A stretch of 64,000 nucleotides of DNA from Amorphophallus konjac (taxonomy: Eukaryota > Streptophyta > Magnoliopsida > Alismatales > Araceae), in assembly GCA_022559845.1 (NCBI GenBank), contig CM040121.1:513526566-513590565 (forward strand). The letters are read 5' to 3'. Every line of letters begins with the position of its first letter. The stretch's first letter is position 1. Positions 32,909 through 44,005 of the stretch are shown in pieces. The notes below the pieces were generated by a model. The model did not search any database, was not told where the DNA came from, and was given only the letters and a program-made list of their open reading frames with translations. Both the position numbers and the translations under genes were made by a program.

Positions 32909-34322
32909 AAGGCCAAAAAGGTGCGGGAGAGGTGTTCAGCAAGGCCCCTCAACTGCACATAAGTTAAGTCTAGGCAAGCTATCACGGTCTCTCGCAATGT
33001 CTCCAGATACTGCCACACTAGATCACTCGATGATTGCAAACCAAGTGACGGTGTATCCGGGATATGAAATTCTACACGGCTGTCGCTTGTAGACCAAATA
33101 TCATCGTTCGGCGTAAAAGACGAGGATGGCATGTCTTGCAAAGCGCCCGTACCAAGACCAGCCCCGGCAGACAACGCAACGGCGGGACTATCGATGTTAG
33201 CTACTTCCCTCCCAACCTCGGGCGAGAGCGCCGCGTCTCGACCCTCGATAGTAGCGAGCAGTTGGTCACAATTTCCAGCCCCCCCAGCTGCCACCAATGA
33301 TGATTCGATGGCAAGGGTTGGGGTCGTCGAGCCTCCGGTCATCCCTTCCATAATCTCACCTTCCTCTGCCCCAGGAAGGTCCTCTTCACTCGGAAGCGTC
33401 TTATCAGCAATGACAAGTTGCTGCTGCTCCGAACTCACAACTAACGGCTCAGACCCAGCAACCATCCTCGGCACCTCCGAGCCCGCTACCATCATATAAT
33501 CCTTCGGATACCGCAGGGCTATGGGCCTCAGGACCGGCGGGAACAATGGCGGGTCTGCGCTGAGAGGCGGCAGAGGTATCTTCACAGTGACCATCGGCAA
33601 GGTGACCTCGGCCTGGCCGGCAGAAGCCTGCAAGAGAAAGAGAGCATAAGAATCTAGAAAGACCAACATGATGGCCAGACGAGAATAAGCACAAGACTAA
33701 AAAGTGTAGCTCTTACCTCAGCCGGCATTAAGCTCAACTCTGCAACAGCAGGGGCTACCATCTCTGTCACCTCCGGCCCTTCTCCCACTAAGGAACCTGG
33801 TGGTCCAAAGCCGCTCAGCGTCAGCTGTGGAGGACTAAAAGTTGTAAAGTCGCTCTCATAGGCGGAAGACACCGCAGCGTCCTCGGCCTCTATTCCCGTC
33901 AAGGGGAAATCCTCGTCACTCGAGCCGCTGCCATAGTCTACCTGCTCCGACGAGGATGAGCTTTGAACTAACATCGGTTCTTTCTCTCTCAAAATCGGTG
34001 GTCCTTCACTTGGGAGGTCACCCCCCAGAGCCTCTTGCTCGATAAGAGCCTGCTCAACCAACTCTGTGACAGGGATAGTAGGCGAACGAGCTTCAGAAGT
34101 AGATCGACTTCCTGGAATTACCCCTAGCTCTGCAAAGATTCCCTCAGTTAATTCCACGACAGAGGGAGAAGGTGGTCGAATCTCGACTGAAGCTGAGAAA
34201 AGGGGAGCACCCATGTAAGCCCAGGGGACAATAAACCATAGAAGTCTGCAGCCATATGGGCCATCAATTACCTTCCATCTCGTGACTGGGCGTGGGAGAG
34301 GGAAGATATGTCTGCACTACCT
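32909..34322 (-). pseudogene. PMD gene C-terminal block B3, inverted copy
   Basis: An inverted copy of the downstream part of the PMD gene. It begins (minus strand) before ATG at 34214 (MGAPLFSASVEIRPPSPSVV) and runs through an acidic Ser/Glu-rich region. It keeps an 89-base intron (donor GAG|GTAAGA, acceptor TTGCAG|GC), then Pro-rich ASAGQAEVTLPMVTVKIPLP and SLGLQSSSDLVWQYLETLRE. The frame is open to the breakpoint at 32909, where RTFLAF joins unrelated sequence from block A1. B3 is the least damaged of the three B copies: start codon and intron are intact. Its right breakpoint is at TGCACTACCTCC|TGACCTTG (34322), where the words CCTCCTGACCTTG also occur natively in block A (about 34410), suggesting microhomology at the junction. 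Confidence 0.7.
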
Positions 34323-34356
34323 CCTGACCTTGTCAAGTTTTTGTCAGATATAGGCG

Positions 34357-37209
34357 TGGGAGACTCTGTCGAATTTTTGTCAGAAAAGACTTTGCCTTCA
34401 ACAACTGCCTCCTGACCTTGTTTGCTTTCTTTATATTTGTCTTTGATGCAGATATCATGGCATCTGACTCTTCTTCCTCCTCCCGTGCTGTGGTGACATG
34501 GAGGGATGTTCATTCTCTAGATAGAGGCCATGGCAAGCTGGCCATAGTGGCAGAGTCCTCTGATTCATAGACCGAGACGGTGGACACAGACCGCCTACTG
34601 ATCATCGGGAGTGATTCTTTCATGTATGAACGCCCTGACGGCTCCAGAGTGGATCATCCCAAGGACAAGCACCTGATGTCTTTTCTGAAGCGATTCAATC
34701 TTCAAGGAAAGTGGGATCTGTTCCTCGTCCGGAAGGCTGAGCTAGCACTGCTTGAAGGGCGGGACAGCCTCACTGACTGTGTTGTAAGGGGAAGACCCAT
34801 ATATCTGCCAGGTGACCCCAGGAAGTGGGGTGCCGTACTTGGGCTTCAGGAGCTGTCTCCACAAGATGGGATGTTGACGAGAACCTCTGAATTTGTTCCT
34901 TCCAGATGGAACGAGTCTGCGGGTAGTGTAGACCGGGAGAAGGCGTCTTTCGGTTTGTTCTTGGCCCCGCTAAAGTGGGGGTATCGAGATGAGCCCTTCC
35001 TGTTAGACTGTCTAGCAGTTCGGTTCAAGCACCAGATTTCTGTGGGGTGGTTCACAGATTTGAACGCCACCGACGCCCATGCTTTTAGGCAAGGAGCAGT
35101 AGAATTCACAGATTTTGTTTTACAGCACTATGCACCTATCTTGATTAGAGCAGGTGTGTATCATAGTGTGTATGCATCAAGGTACCGCTATCCCATCTCA
35201 AAGGGCCTCTGCTGCGGTATGATTGAGGTGTTCTACCCGGAGTACAACACCTTCTACACTTCAGAAGGAGAGACGTCATTGGACCTTTGGAGTCTCTCAC
35301 AGTTAAGCGGCCTCCCGATTGACGGTGAGCCGTATTAAGAGGTCTGCTAGCCAGATTGGCTGAAAGACCAGACGGACGGTGAAGGGTGATACTTGACCAA
35401 TTTCGCCTACCGATATCTAACGAAGGCGTATCGTAGCCTCTGCCATTCTTCGCATGACGCCAAGGGGGTGCGGAAGCCTGGAGAGAAGAGGCGTGTACGG
35501 ATGGGTACATGGCTTCATCATTTCTTCAGAGGGGAGCAGAAATACACAGATTTTCCCTCGGTAGTGCCGGCTCTTGTTCAGCGGAAGAAAAGAGTTCGGC
35601 GACAGGCTACTTTCCCCTCGACTTCGGAGGGAGGACAACCAGGAGGGCCCAACCCCAGGGGTGTTGACGCAGTCACTCATTGTGCTGTGTTTCTGACTTA
35701 TTGGATCTACTCCTTTGCTCTCCCGCAGGGTGACGAGAGCGTGATCAGGGCAGAGGCTATTTATCCTGCCTGCCTGATGGCTTAGGGCATGAAGCTCTCG
35801 CTTTGCCCTGTTGCACAATGTTTGATATACAAACTGCTGGGAGACCTGCACCACTCGGGCCTTCCCAGGAATCTTCGGGGGGTTGGCCCGTTGCATTTCT
35901 TTAACGCCTGAGTTTGCACTCTCTTCCCAGAGTCTGCTCCTCGATCGCTCCAGTCAGCACAGCTGGTTCCCAGGATGATAGAGTTTGCCAGTGTTGAGCC
36001 GACCCGAGTGGCAGACCAGCTCTTTGCTCTTCGTGGGAAACTTACAAAAGTTCCACTGGATTCTCCGGGGGTCCTGCACTTTTGGAGTCTGGCGGCCCAC
36101 TCTAGTCCCTTGGTGAACAGGAAGAGGGAGTGCCGTCTGGGTGAGGTGGAGGAATATGTTCATCCCATCTCTGATGCCAAGTGCACGAGACCAATTTTGG
36201 AGTCAGAGTTGATAGATTGGGCGTTATCCATAAGGCCAAGCGTCCTGGTTTTCCGCAAGAGCGGCACCTTGTGGCTAAAGCCTTATTACCCTTTCCGATT
36301 CAGTCAGAATTTTGGCTATGACTAGCACATTCCAGATTGTTCCACCCAATTCGCGCTGTCGAACAGGGCCCGAGCCGGCCAAGTGTCAAATGACGAGGCC
36401 CGCACATGGTGGGACTATTTTCACCATCGAGAGGCAGCTTCATTCAGAGTTCTGGTCCCCGCACGCTTTCCCTGTGTGACTCCAGAGTACATCAAATGGT
36501 GGAATGCGCGCACGGGCTTTTATAGAGACTCGAGAAGAGAATGTTGGGCTGTTGCAGAGTGTAAATTTTTGGATTCCCAGCCAGTGCCCGCTCTGGATAT
36601 TGACCCGGCTTACTTGAAGAGATTGAAATCTCAGACGAACACTACAGTGGCGAACTATCTGGAAGCGCGTAAAGCTGCCAAGCAAAGTTCATGCAAGATC
36701 GAGCCAAAGCTGTCGGAGATTAGCAAGGATGGTTTCTTGAAGACACTTCAAGGCCTGTGCCGCATGAGCGGCGAGCGACTGGTTCTTCAACAAATTCCTT
36801 TGCTAGTGGAAGAGCCGATGCCTTCTACAGCTTCTTGGCGTCCTGAGAACGATCGGCTTTATCCTTACAGGACTTTCATCAGGGGAGAAGACCAACGGCC
36901 GGAGCTTTATGAGGGCACTCCTTGGTTGTTTGTGTTGCTGCGCTCCCACAGAATTTCAGTGGGCGGCCCTAGTGAAAGCATATTGGGCCGACCCGTTCTT
37001 CTTTCTTTCAAATATGCGGATGGATGGGGGCTAGACCACCTCGGCCTGTATTATCATCTATCTTCACGCGGCCATGGGGACCTTGCGTTGTTGGCCGAAT
37101 AGTGTGAGGCGATAGGGGACATATGTTGGCTGGTTCGCGAAGCCGCCTGCAGGGACAAGGAGCCTTCGCTGTTCTACTGGCCACTTTCTTCCTTTTATAC
37201 GGGACTAGC
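34357..37209 (+). pseudogene. PMD gene block A2, second copy, inactivated
   Basis: Nearly identical to A1 (a few percent difference by eye), starting at the 5' UTR intron (GGGAGACTCTGTCGAA). The equivalent ATG is at 34457. A TAG at 34567 (GATTCATAGACC) adds an early stop absent from A1. The two stops shared with A1 (after PYEEVC, and in GEG*YLT) show that the parent was already dead before duplication, or that these stops were tolerated. New lesions include TAA at 35336 and TAG at 35783. It keeps the 37 bases missing from A1, giving a long frame to 37102 that ends GHGDLALLAE. At about 37209 it joins block B1 directly, having lost the basic-region exon present in A1. Confidence 0.7.
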
Positions 37210-38860
37210 GGTCATTTTTCCGAGAGTGGTCTCATTTGAAGAGTTCGAGACCTCTCGTCCTGCAGCTCGCGTGACCTGACGTATGCCTCTTATCCTGTGT
37301 TCAGTCGTCACCTTGGCAACATAGGTCACTTCTTATTCTTGCAAACGCAGCTCCTTCGTCTGCAATGGCTGTCACCTCTGCTATAGTCGGAGAGAGAGAG
37401 GAGGTAGTGCAGACATATCTGCCCTCTCCTACGCCCAATCACGAGATGGAAGGTAATTGATGGCCCATATGGCTACAGACTTCTGTAGTTTATTGTCCCC
37501 TGGGCTCACATGGGTGCTCCCCTTTTCTCAGCTTCAGTCGAGATTCGACCACCTTCTCCCTCTGTCGTGGAATAAACTGAGGGAATCTCTACAGAGCCAG
37601 GGGTAATTCCAGGAAGTCGATCTATTCGTGAAGCTCGTTCGCCTACTATCCCTGTCACAGAGTTGGCTGAGCAGGCTCTTATCGAGCAAGAGGCTCTGGG
37701 GGGTGACCTCCCAAGTGAAGGACCACCGGTTTTGAGAGAGAAAGAATCGATGTTAGTTCAAAGCTCATCCTCGTCGGAGCAGGTGGACTATGGCAGCGGC
37801 TCGAGTGACGAGAATTTCCCCTTGACGGGAACAGAGGCCGAGGACGCTGCGGTGTCTTCCGCCTATGAGAGCGACTTTACAACTTTTAGTCCTCCACGGC
37901 TGACGCTGAGCGCCTTTGGACCACCAGGTTCCTTAGTGGGAGAAGGGCCGGAGGTGACAGAGATGGTAGCCCCTGCTGTTGCAGAGTTGAGCTTAATGCC
38001 GGCTGAGGTAAGAGCTACACTTTTTAGTCTTGTGCTTATTCTCGTCTGGCCATCATGCTGGTCTTTCGAGATTCTTATGCTCTCTTTCTCTTGCAGGCTT
38101 CTGCCGGTCAGGCCGAGGTCACCTTGCTGATGGTCACTGTGAATATACCTCTGCCGCCTCTCAGCGCAGACCCACCATTGTTCCCGCTGGTCCTAAGGCC
38201 CATAGCCCTGCGGTATCCGAAGGATTATATGATGGTAGCAGGCTCGGAGGCGTCGAGGATGGTTGCTGGGTCTGAGCCGTCAGCTGTGACTTCAGAGCAG
38301 TAGCAACTTGTCATTGCTGATAAGACGCTTCCGAGTGAAGAGGACCTTCCTGGGGCAGAGGAAGGTGAGATTATGGAAGGGATGACCGGAGGCTCGACGA
38401 CCCCAACCCTTGCCATCGAATCATCATTGGTGGCAGCTGGAGGGGCTGGAAATGGCGACCAACTGCTCCCTACTATCGAGGGTCAAGACGCGGCGCTCTC
38501 GCCTGAGGTTGGGAGGGAAGTAGCTATCATCGATAGTCCCACCGTTGTGTTGTCTGCCGGGGCTGGTCTTGGTACGGGCGCTATGCAAGACATGCCATCC
38601 TTGCCTTTTGCGCTGAACGATGATATTTGGTCTATAGTTGACAGCCGTGTAGAATTTCATATCCCGGATACACCGTCACTTGGTTTGCAATCATCGAGTG
38701 ATCTAGTGTGTCAGTATCTGGAGACATTGCGAGAGACCGTGATAGCTCGCCCAGACTTAACTTATGTGCAGTTGAGGGGTCTTGCCGAACACCTCTCCCG
38801 CACCTTTTTGGCCTTTGGCCGTCACTCGAGCGAAACGGGCGCGTCACTCGAGCGAAACCA
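37210..38860 (+). pseudogene. PMD gene C-terminal block B1
   Basis: Starts at GGTCATTTTTCCGAGAGTGG. The MGAPLFSA start codon is at 37508 but a TAA stops it 22 codons later (37574). The frame then continues open (ELAEQALIEQEALGGDLP) to an intact 89-base intron at 38008-38096. A TAG at 38301 interrupts the next exon (VTSEQ*QLVIADK). After LAEHLSRTFLAFG it breaks into a short duplicated phrase (CACTCGAGCGAAAC twice, 38823-38858) and joins B2. The coiled-coil end seen in B2 is missing here. Confidence 0.7.
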
Positions 38861-40932
38861 GTGGTCATTCTTCCGAGAGTGGTCTCATTGGAAGAGTTGG
38901 AGACCTCTCATCCTGCAGCTCGCATGATCCGACATATGCCTCTTATCCTGTGTTCAGTTGTCACCTTGGAAACATAGGTCACTTCTTATTCTTGCAAACG
39001 CAGCTGCTTCATCTGCAATGGCCGCGCAAGCGGCTGTCACGTCTGCGAGAGCCGGAGAGAGAGAGGAGGTAGTGCAGACATATCTGCCCTCTCTCACGCC
39101 CAGTCACGAGATGGAAGGTAATTGATGGCCTATATGGCTGCAGACTTCTGTAGTTTATTGTCCCCTGGGCTCACTTGGGTGCTCCCCTTTTCTCAGCTTC
39201 AGTCAAGATTCGACCACCTTCTCCCTTTGTCGTGGAATTAACTGAGGGAATCTCTGCAGAGTCAGGGGTAATTCCAGGAAGTCGATCTACTCGTGAAGCT
39301 CGTTCGCCTACTATCCCTGTCACAGAGTTGGCTGAGCAGGCTCTTATCGAGCAAGAGGCTCTGGGGGGTGACCTCCCAAGTGAAGGACCACCAGTTTTGA
39401 GAGAGAAAGAACCGATGTTAGTTCAAAGCTCGTCCTCATCGGAGCAGGTGGACTATGGCAGCGGCTCGAGTGATGAGGATTTCCCCTTGACGGGAATAGA
39501 GGTCGAGGACGCTGCGGTGTCTTCCGCCTATGAGAGCGACTTTACAACTTTTAGTCCTCCATGGCTGACACTGAGCGGCTTTGGACCACCAGGTTCCTTA
39601 GTGGGAGAAGGGCCGGAGGTGACAGAGATGGTAGCCCCTACTGTTGCAGAGTTGAGCTTAATGCCGGCTGAGGTAAGAGCTACACATTTTAGTCTTGTGC
39701 TTATTCTCGTCTGGCCATCATGCTGGTCTTTCGAGATTCTTATGCTCTCTTTCTCTTGCAGGCTTCTGCCGGTCAGGCCGAGGTCACCTTGCCGATGGTC
39801 ACTGTGAAGATACCTCTACCGCCTCTCAGCGCAGACCCGCCATTGTTCCCGCCGGCCCTGAGGCCCATAGCCCTGCGGTATCCGAAGGATTATATGATGG
39901 TAGCAGGCTCGGAGGCGCCGAGGATGGTTGCTGGGTCTGAGCCGTCAGCTGTGACTTCGGAGCAGCAGCAACTTGTCATTGCTGATAAGACGCTTCCGAG
40001 TGAAGAGGACCTTCCTGGGGCAGAGGATGGTAAGATTATGGAAGGGATGACAGGAGGCTCGATGACCCCAACCCTTGCCATCGAATCATCATTGGTGGCA
40101 GCTGGAGGGGCTGGAAAATGGCGACCAACTGCTCCCTACTATCGAGGGTCGAGACGCGGCGCTCTCGCCCGAGGTTGGGAGAGAAGTAGCTATCATCGAT
40201 AGTCTCGCCGTTGCATTGTCTGCCAGGGCTGGTCTTGGTACATGCACTTTGCAAGACATGCCATCCTCGTCTTTTCCGCCGAACGATGATATTTGGTCTA
40301 TAGTTGACAGCCGTATAGAATTTCATATCCTGGATACACCGTCACTTGGTTTGCAATCATCGAGTGATCTAGTGTGGCAGTATCTGGAGACATTGCGAGA
40401 GACCGTGATAGCTCGCCCAGACTTAACTTATGTGCAGTTGAGGGGTCTTGCCGAACACCTCTCCCGCACCTTGTTGGCCTTTGGCTGCCCCATGGAGGAC
40501 TGGGTGCAGCGGGTAGTTTTGCTCCTGAAGCACGTGAACAGGAGGGAGTTCATCGGCCGTAGCTTGATAGATCAAATGGCGGCCACAAAACTTGAAAGGG
40601 CAGAGTGTCAGACTGCCCTTCAGTCATTGAGAGGGACTGCCCAGCAGATACGGGATGCTATCGACGATTCTGGCCAACGCCCGGCCTCTTTCAAGACTCG
40701 GATAGTTGAGCTCTGTGCCGAACTCGACCGGGCTGAAGCAGAACTAGCACTGTCCGACCAACTGTGTGTTCAGCACATAGAGGTGGCTGAGCTGGCAGAA
40801 GGGCATGCCGCATCGCTTGAGGAGAAATTGGTGCGACTGTAGGACGAGGAAACCCGTCTACAGGAGCTGGCCCGCTACCTGTCCTTAGGGCTGCTGGAGT
40901 TCGAGGATATCTTCCCTCACTCGCTACAATAG
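38861..40932 (+). pseudogene. PMD gene C-terminal block B2 with coiled-coil end
   Basis: A tandem copy of B1, offset about 1,665 bases. The start codon of MGAPLFSA is TTG instead of ATG (39175). The frame is open through the first exon, with the 89-base intron at 39673-39761, then to about 40113. There one extra A (GGAAAATGG against GGAAATGG in B1) shifts the frame; the second frame is open from about 40075 to TAG at 40840. This copy alone shows the C terminus: CPMEDWVQRVVLLLKHVNRR, followed by a Glu/Leu/Arg-rich coiled coil (DQMAATKLERAECQTALQSL, ELDRAEAELALSDQ). The coding end is TAG at 40930 after another stop at 40840. Confidence 0.7.
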
Positions 40933-41830
40933 CTTTATCATTTTCTCATCCTTTTTTTTGCAAACTTTCACGTATTCCGGGGGGTGTGTCCCCCAAGTAA
41001 CATTTATTTTTCCTTTTATGTTTGAATGGAAAACTTTCATTCTCTTATTTTGCACATCTGTTTGCTGAGCCAATTTATTTAGTCCGGGGTATGTCAGTTG
41101 CTAAGGCAAGAGAGGGCTCACACCTTCAGGGAAGGGGCGAGGGGTTCGCTCCACCACGGCGTAACTTCTCCTTGGGACCACTGATCCGCCTAGGCCGAGC
41201 ACCAGGGGATGAAGAGAGAGGTATGCGGGCCACCAAGGGCCGGAGGGTAGGACTAGAGGTTTATTTGTAGATCCTGCCGGAGGTGACAAAGGTTGACGGT
41301 AAAGGGAGGTTCCTCCATTAATACGGATGCGAGGTCTGGGTTAAGGGAAACACTGACCGGTCTTGTCGATGATGACAAGGGTCAATAATAACTTATTCAT
41401 CGGCATTAGATAAATGCCGAAGCAAAGAAAGTTTATTCATTAGCGAGGACATAAGGTCCGGGTTAAGGGGATATTGACCGGTCTTGCCGATGGTGACAAG
41501 GGTCGATAGTAGCTAGCTCATCGACATGGGACAAATGTCGAAGCAAAGGTAGGTTCAAAGGCGCAAAGCTCACACGGGAATCTTTGTAGGAATTAAGTAA
41601 CAAATGAGAGTATGACAACATTATTTCATCATCATCATTCGCTTCTTTTTTATTCATCATCTTTACTCCACCCTTTTTTTTGGTCACATTTCTGACTTAA
41701 CCGCCCTTGCGGGTTTTCGCCGAAGCCAGCCCCCTCTTACTTTTGCCCACGCGCCCTTGCGGGTTTTCACGTGATGGGGTACCCGATTTTGCCTGCGGTG
41801 CCCTTTCAGATTTTCACCACAGCTGGGTTA
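40933..41830. other. Noncoding stretch between the PMD blocks and the Tat LTR
   Basis: No gene that I can support. It contains GGGGGGTGTGTCCCCC near 40979, a two-copy 121-bp duplication at 41330-41560, and three copies of GCCCTTGCGGGTTTTCRC at about 41702-41815. Confidence 0.4.
41330..41560. repeat. 121-bp tandem pair with paired stem changes
   Basis: Two copies of a unit beginning AGGTCYGGGTTAAGGG. Each contains a hairpin: CGGCAT/ATGCCG (41401-41406 with 41414-41419) in copy 1 and CGACAT/ATGTCG (41522-41527 with 41535-41540) in copy 2. Both are followed by AAGCAAAG. The G-C to A-T change occurs on both arms. Confidence 0.7.
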
Positions 41831-41965
41831 TGTAGACACGCCAAAATTGACGTTTTGTTGATCAAATCTCATGTTATTATATAAATGCCCCAAGTGGACT
41901 TCAATATTCCTATAACATGAAGTTTTTCTATTTTTATGAGTTTTTCTGCATTTTTCCTGTATTTT

Positions 41966-42330
41966 TGTGAGTCACGACTTGATTAAGGGCGTTAATTTCA
42001 AAAATAACGACCTGTTGAAGGGCGTTTTCAAAGAAAGGACGACCGTATATGAGGGCGTCAATTCCTGGTGTTATCCCTTAATTTCTGGAATTATATATTT
42101 TCAAAATAAAAGGCATTTTGTGAGTAACGCCTTTTCTCAGGGCGTGATTTTAATTAACGCCGTTATCTCAGGCGTGTTATCTCAGTTTTCAAACAAGACA
42201 AGGTTTTATTTCCAAAATTAAATCCAGGAAGAAACGCCCTTTCCTAGGTCGTGTTTCAAGAAACGTCTTTGTGAAGGTCGTCAATTCATAAAAGACGCCC
42301 TGTATTAAGACGTGTTTCACTCCAGAGTCC
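41966..42330. repeat. AACGCC...GGCGTT-type hairpin repeats in Tat U3
   Basis: Eight or more degenerate hairpin units about 30-60 bases apart, such as CACGACTTGATTAAGGGCGTT, AACGACCTGTTGAAGGGCGTT, AACGCCTTTTCTCAGGGCGTG and AGACGCCCTGTATTAAGACGT. The same class reappears in the leader at 43400-44005, on the far side of the PBS. Confidence 0.65.
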
Positions 42331-42457
42331 TTCCTTTTTCCATCTTTCCCTCACAGTTCCCTGCTGTCTTTGGACTCTTGCTCGATCTTAATCCTTCCTT
42401 GGATGCCTCATTACCCGTTCTTATCAATTCCCTTGTTTGATCACATCCGATGGACAC

Positions 42458-42464
42458 TATAAAG
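42458..42464 (+). promoter_or_regulatory. TATA box of the Tat LTR
   Basis: ACACTATAAAGGAAAA, followed about 30 bases later by GTGTAAAAGGTTAACAACAA, a plausible RNA start region. Confidence 0.5.
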
Positions 42465-43150
42465 GAAAATCTGGCTTGATCGTGTAAAAGGTTAACAACA
42501 ACAACAACTCATAAGGTTGAAGATTTTTTTAAGTATTCAAGCGCGCAGAGCTTATTCCTTGGAGCATTGATTTTCTTCATCCCTCTGCATCCGTCCAGCG
42601 TTTCTTTGGTTCCCTTTACTCTCGTCAGGGAGAGCAGGGCAATACATATATATAGTTTGTTTGTTGTTCATCATATTCTTGTTATCATCACTATCTCCTG
42701 TCGTCGTTTCTTTTACTGCATCTAGCATATTAGCTCCTTCCCTAGTTCTCTGCTAGGGGTTTTAAAAAGAAAACAAAAAAAGAAGGTGCGCATGTTGATG
42801 TCTTTTCATCATTTTTATGTTGGTTCTTGACTGATACTACGGCACTTTGGCTGATCCCCTTTCTTTTGCTTGTCTTTCATTGTCTTTCTTACAAGGTAAT
42901 CAATCGAGAAAACCCACTTCGTCGGCCGGCCGATTGGAGTTGGAGGAGGAGATCCACATTCATCCCGCATCCCATCTTTCACCAGGTACATGCGATCTTA
43001 TTCTTTTTTTTTATTATTGAGGTAAACCCTCTGGCGATCACACACTCCCCTTGTGCACCTCGTGCATTGTTTCATCTCCACCATTATTTAATGTTTTCCC
43101 TTCCTTTTTGACCTCACCCCAAAGTGTGGATTTTAAAGGAATCCACAAAT

Positions 43151-43167
43151 TGGCGATCACGGTGGGA
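43151..43167 (+). promoter_or_regulatory. Gypsy-type primer-binding site
   Basis: TGGCGATCACGGTGGGA, three bases after CCACA. It has the TGGCG...GTGGGA shape of PBS sites in plant Tat elements. The matching tRNA was not determined. Confidence 0.55.
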
Positions 43168-43203
43168 CATCCACTGTTTTCTTTGTTGATTACCATCTCC
43201 ATT

Positions 43204-43369
43204 GGCACCCTCGTGTGCCCTTTCCCCTTTGACACCCTCGTGTGTCCTTTCCCATTGACACCCTCGTGTGTCCTTTCCCCTTAGGCACCCCCGCGTGCCC
43301 TTTCCCCTCGGTACCCTCGGTACCCTTTCCTTTGTGCCCCTCGGGCACCTTCCATTGTGCACCCTGCAC
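43204..43369. repeat. Seven covarying hairpins directly after the Tat PBS
   Basis: Stems and positions: GGCAC/GTGCC (43204-43219), GACAC/GTGTC (43231-43246), GACAC/GTGTC (43257-43272), GGCAC/GTGCC (43284-43299), GGTACC/GGTACC (43310-43324), GTGCCC/GGGCAC (43334-43348) and GTGCA/TGCAC (43357-43369). Loops are CCTCGT, CCCCGC, CTC or CCC. Spacers are CTTTCC-rich. The stems differ, but every one pairs perfectly. Confidence 0.85.
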
Positions 43370-43390
43370 ACTCCCCGGATCAGTCAATTG

Positions 43391-44005
43391 TTGCTTATTA
43401 ACGCCTTCGACGAGGGCGTCTTTTGATTTAACGCCCCTCACAGGGCCGTGTTTTTATTAATTAACGCCACCCTCAAGGGCGTGTTTTTATTGCATCTGCT
43501 TGCCTGATCTTCACTATTTTCTCGTCTGATATTTAGCGCCCCTTACAGGGACGTGTTTCATTGATTAACACCCATCTCCAGGGCGTATGTTTCTATAACT
43601 GCGGTGTGTTGCATGCTGATTATACTGTCTGTGGAATAACGCCCCTCTTCAAGGCGTTTCATTTCTTATCAACGGCTGTCATTAAGGCGTTTCCCTTTAT
43701 CATAACTGCTGTTCGCTGCATACTTATCATATTGCCTGTGAATTAACGCCCCTCTCAGAGGCGTTTCATTTATTATCAGCGCCTTCCATCAGGGCGTGTC
43801 TCTGAGTTTTGACGCCCTCAGTTGCAGGCGTCCTTTATTTATAACGCCTTATCCTAAGGCGTTTTGTTCCCTACGGTCTGTGAGCCCCTCACAGAATTTA
43901 CGACAGCCACGCTGCCGTGTTTTCATTTAGTCACGACCTGCCACAGGGCGTGTCTTTCCTCTTGCTGTGAACACGACCTTTCCAAGGGCGTGTCTTTACT
44001 GTTCT
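43391..44005. repeat. AACGCC...GGCGTT hairpin array in the Tat leader
   Basis: Examples: AACGCC/GGCGTT at 43745-43765, GACGCC/GGCGTC at 43811-43832, and AACGCCTTA/TAAGGCGTT at 43843-43863 (9-bp stem, 3-base loop). Weaker units, some with mismatches, fill the rest at 30-70-base spacing, commonly followed by TTTCATT or TTTTATT. Confidence 0.75.

Larger units (their letters stand above)
41831..43147 (+). repeat. Candidate 5' LTR of the Tat element (about 1.3 kb)
   Basis: Begins TGTAGACACGCC and ends ATCCACA just before a Gypsy-type PBS. A TATA box (CACTATAAAGG, 42458-42464) lies in the middle. Its first half is rich in short GGGCGT/ACGCCC hairpins. With no second LTR in the window the edges are inferred from the TG...CA ends and the PBS. 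Confidence 0.55.
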
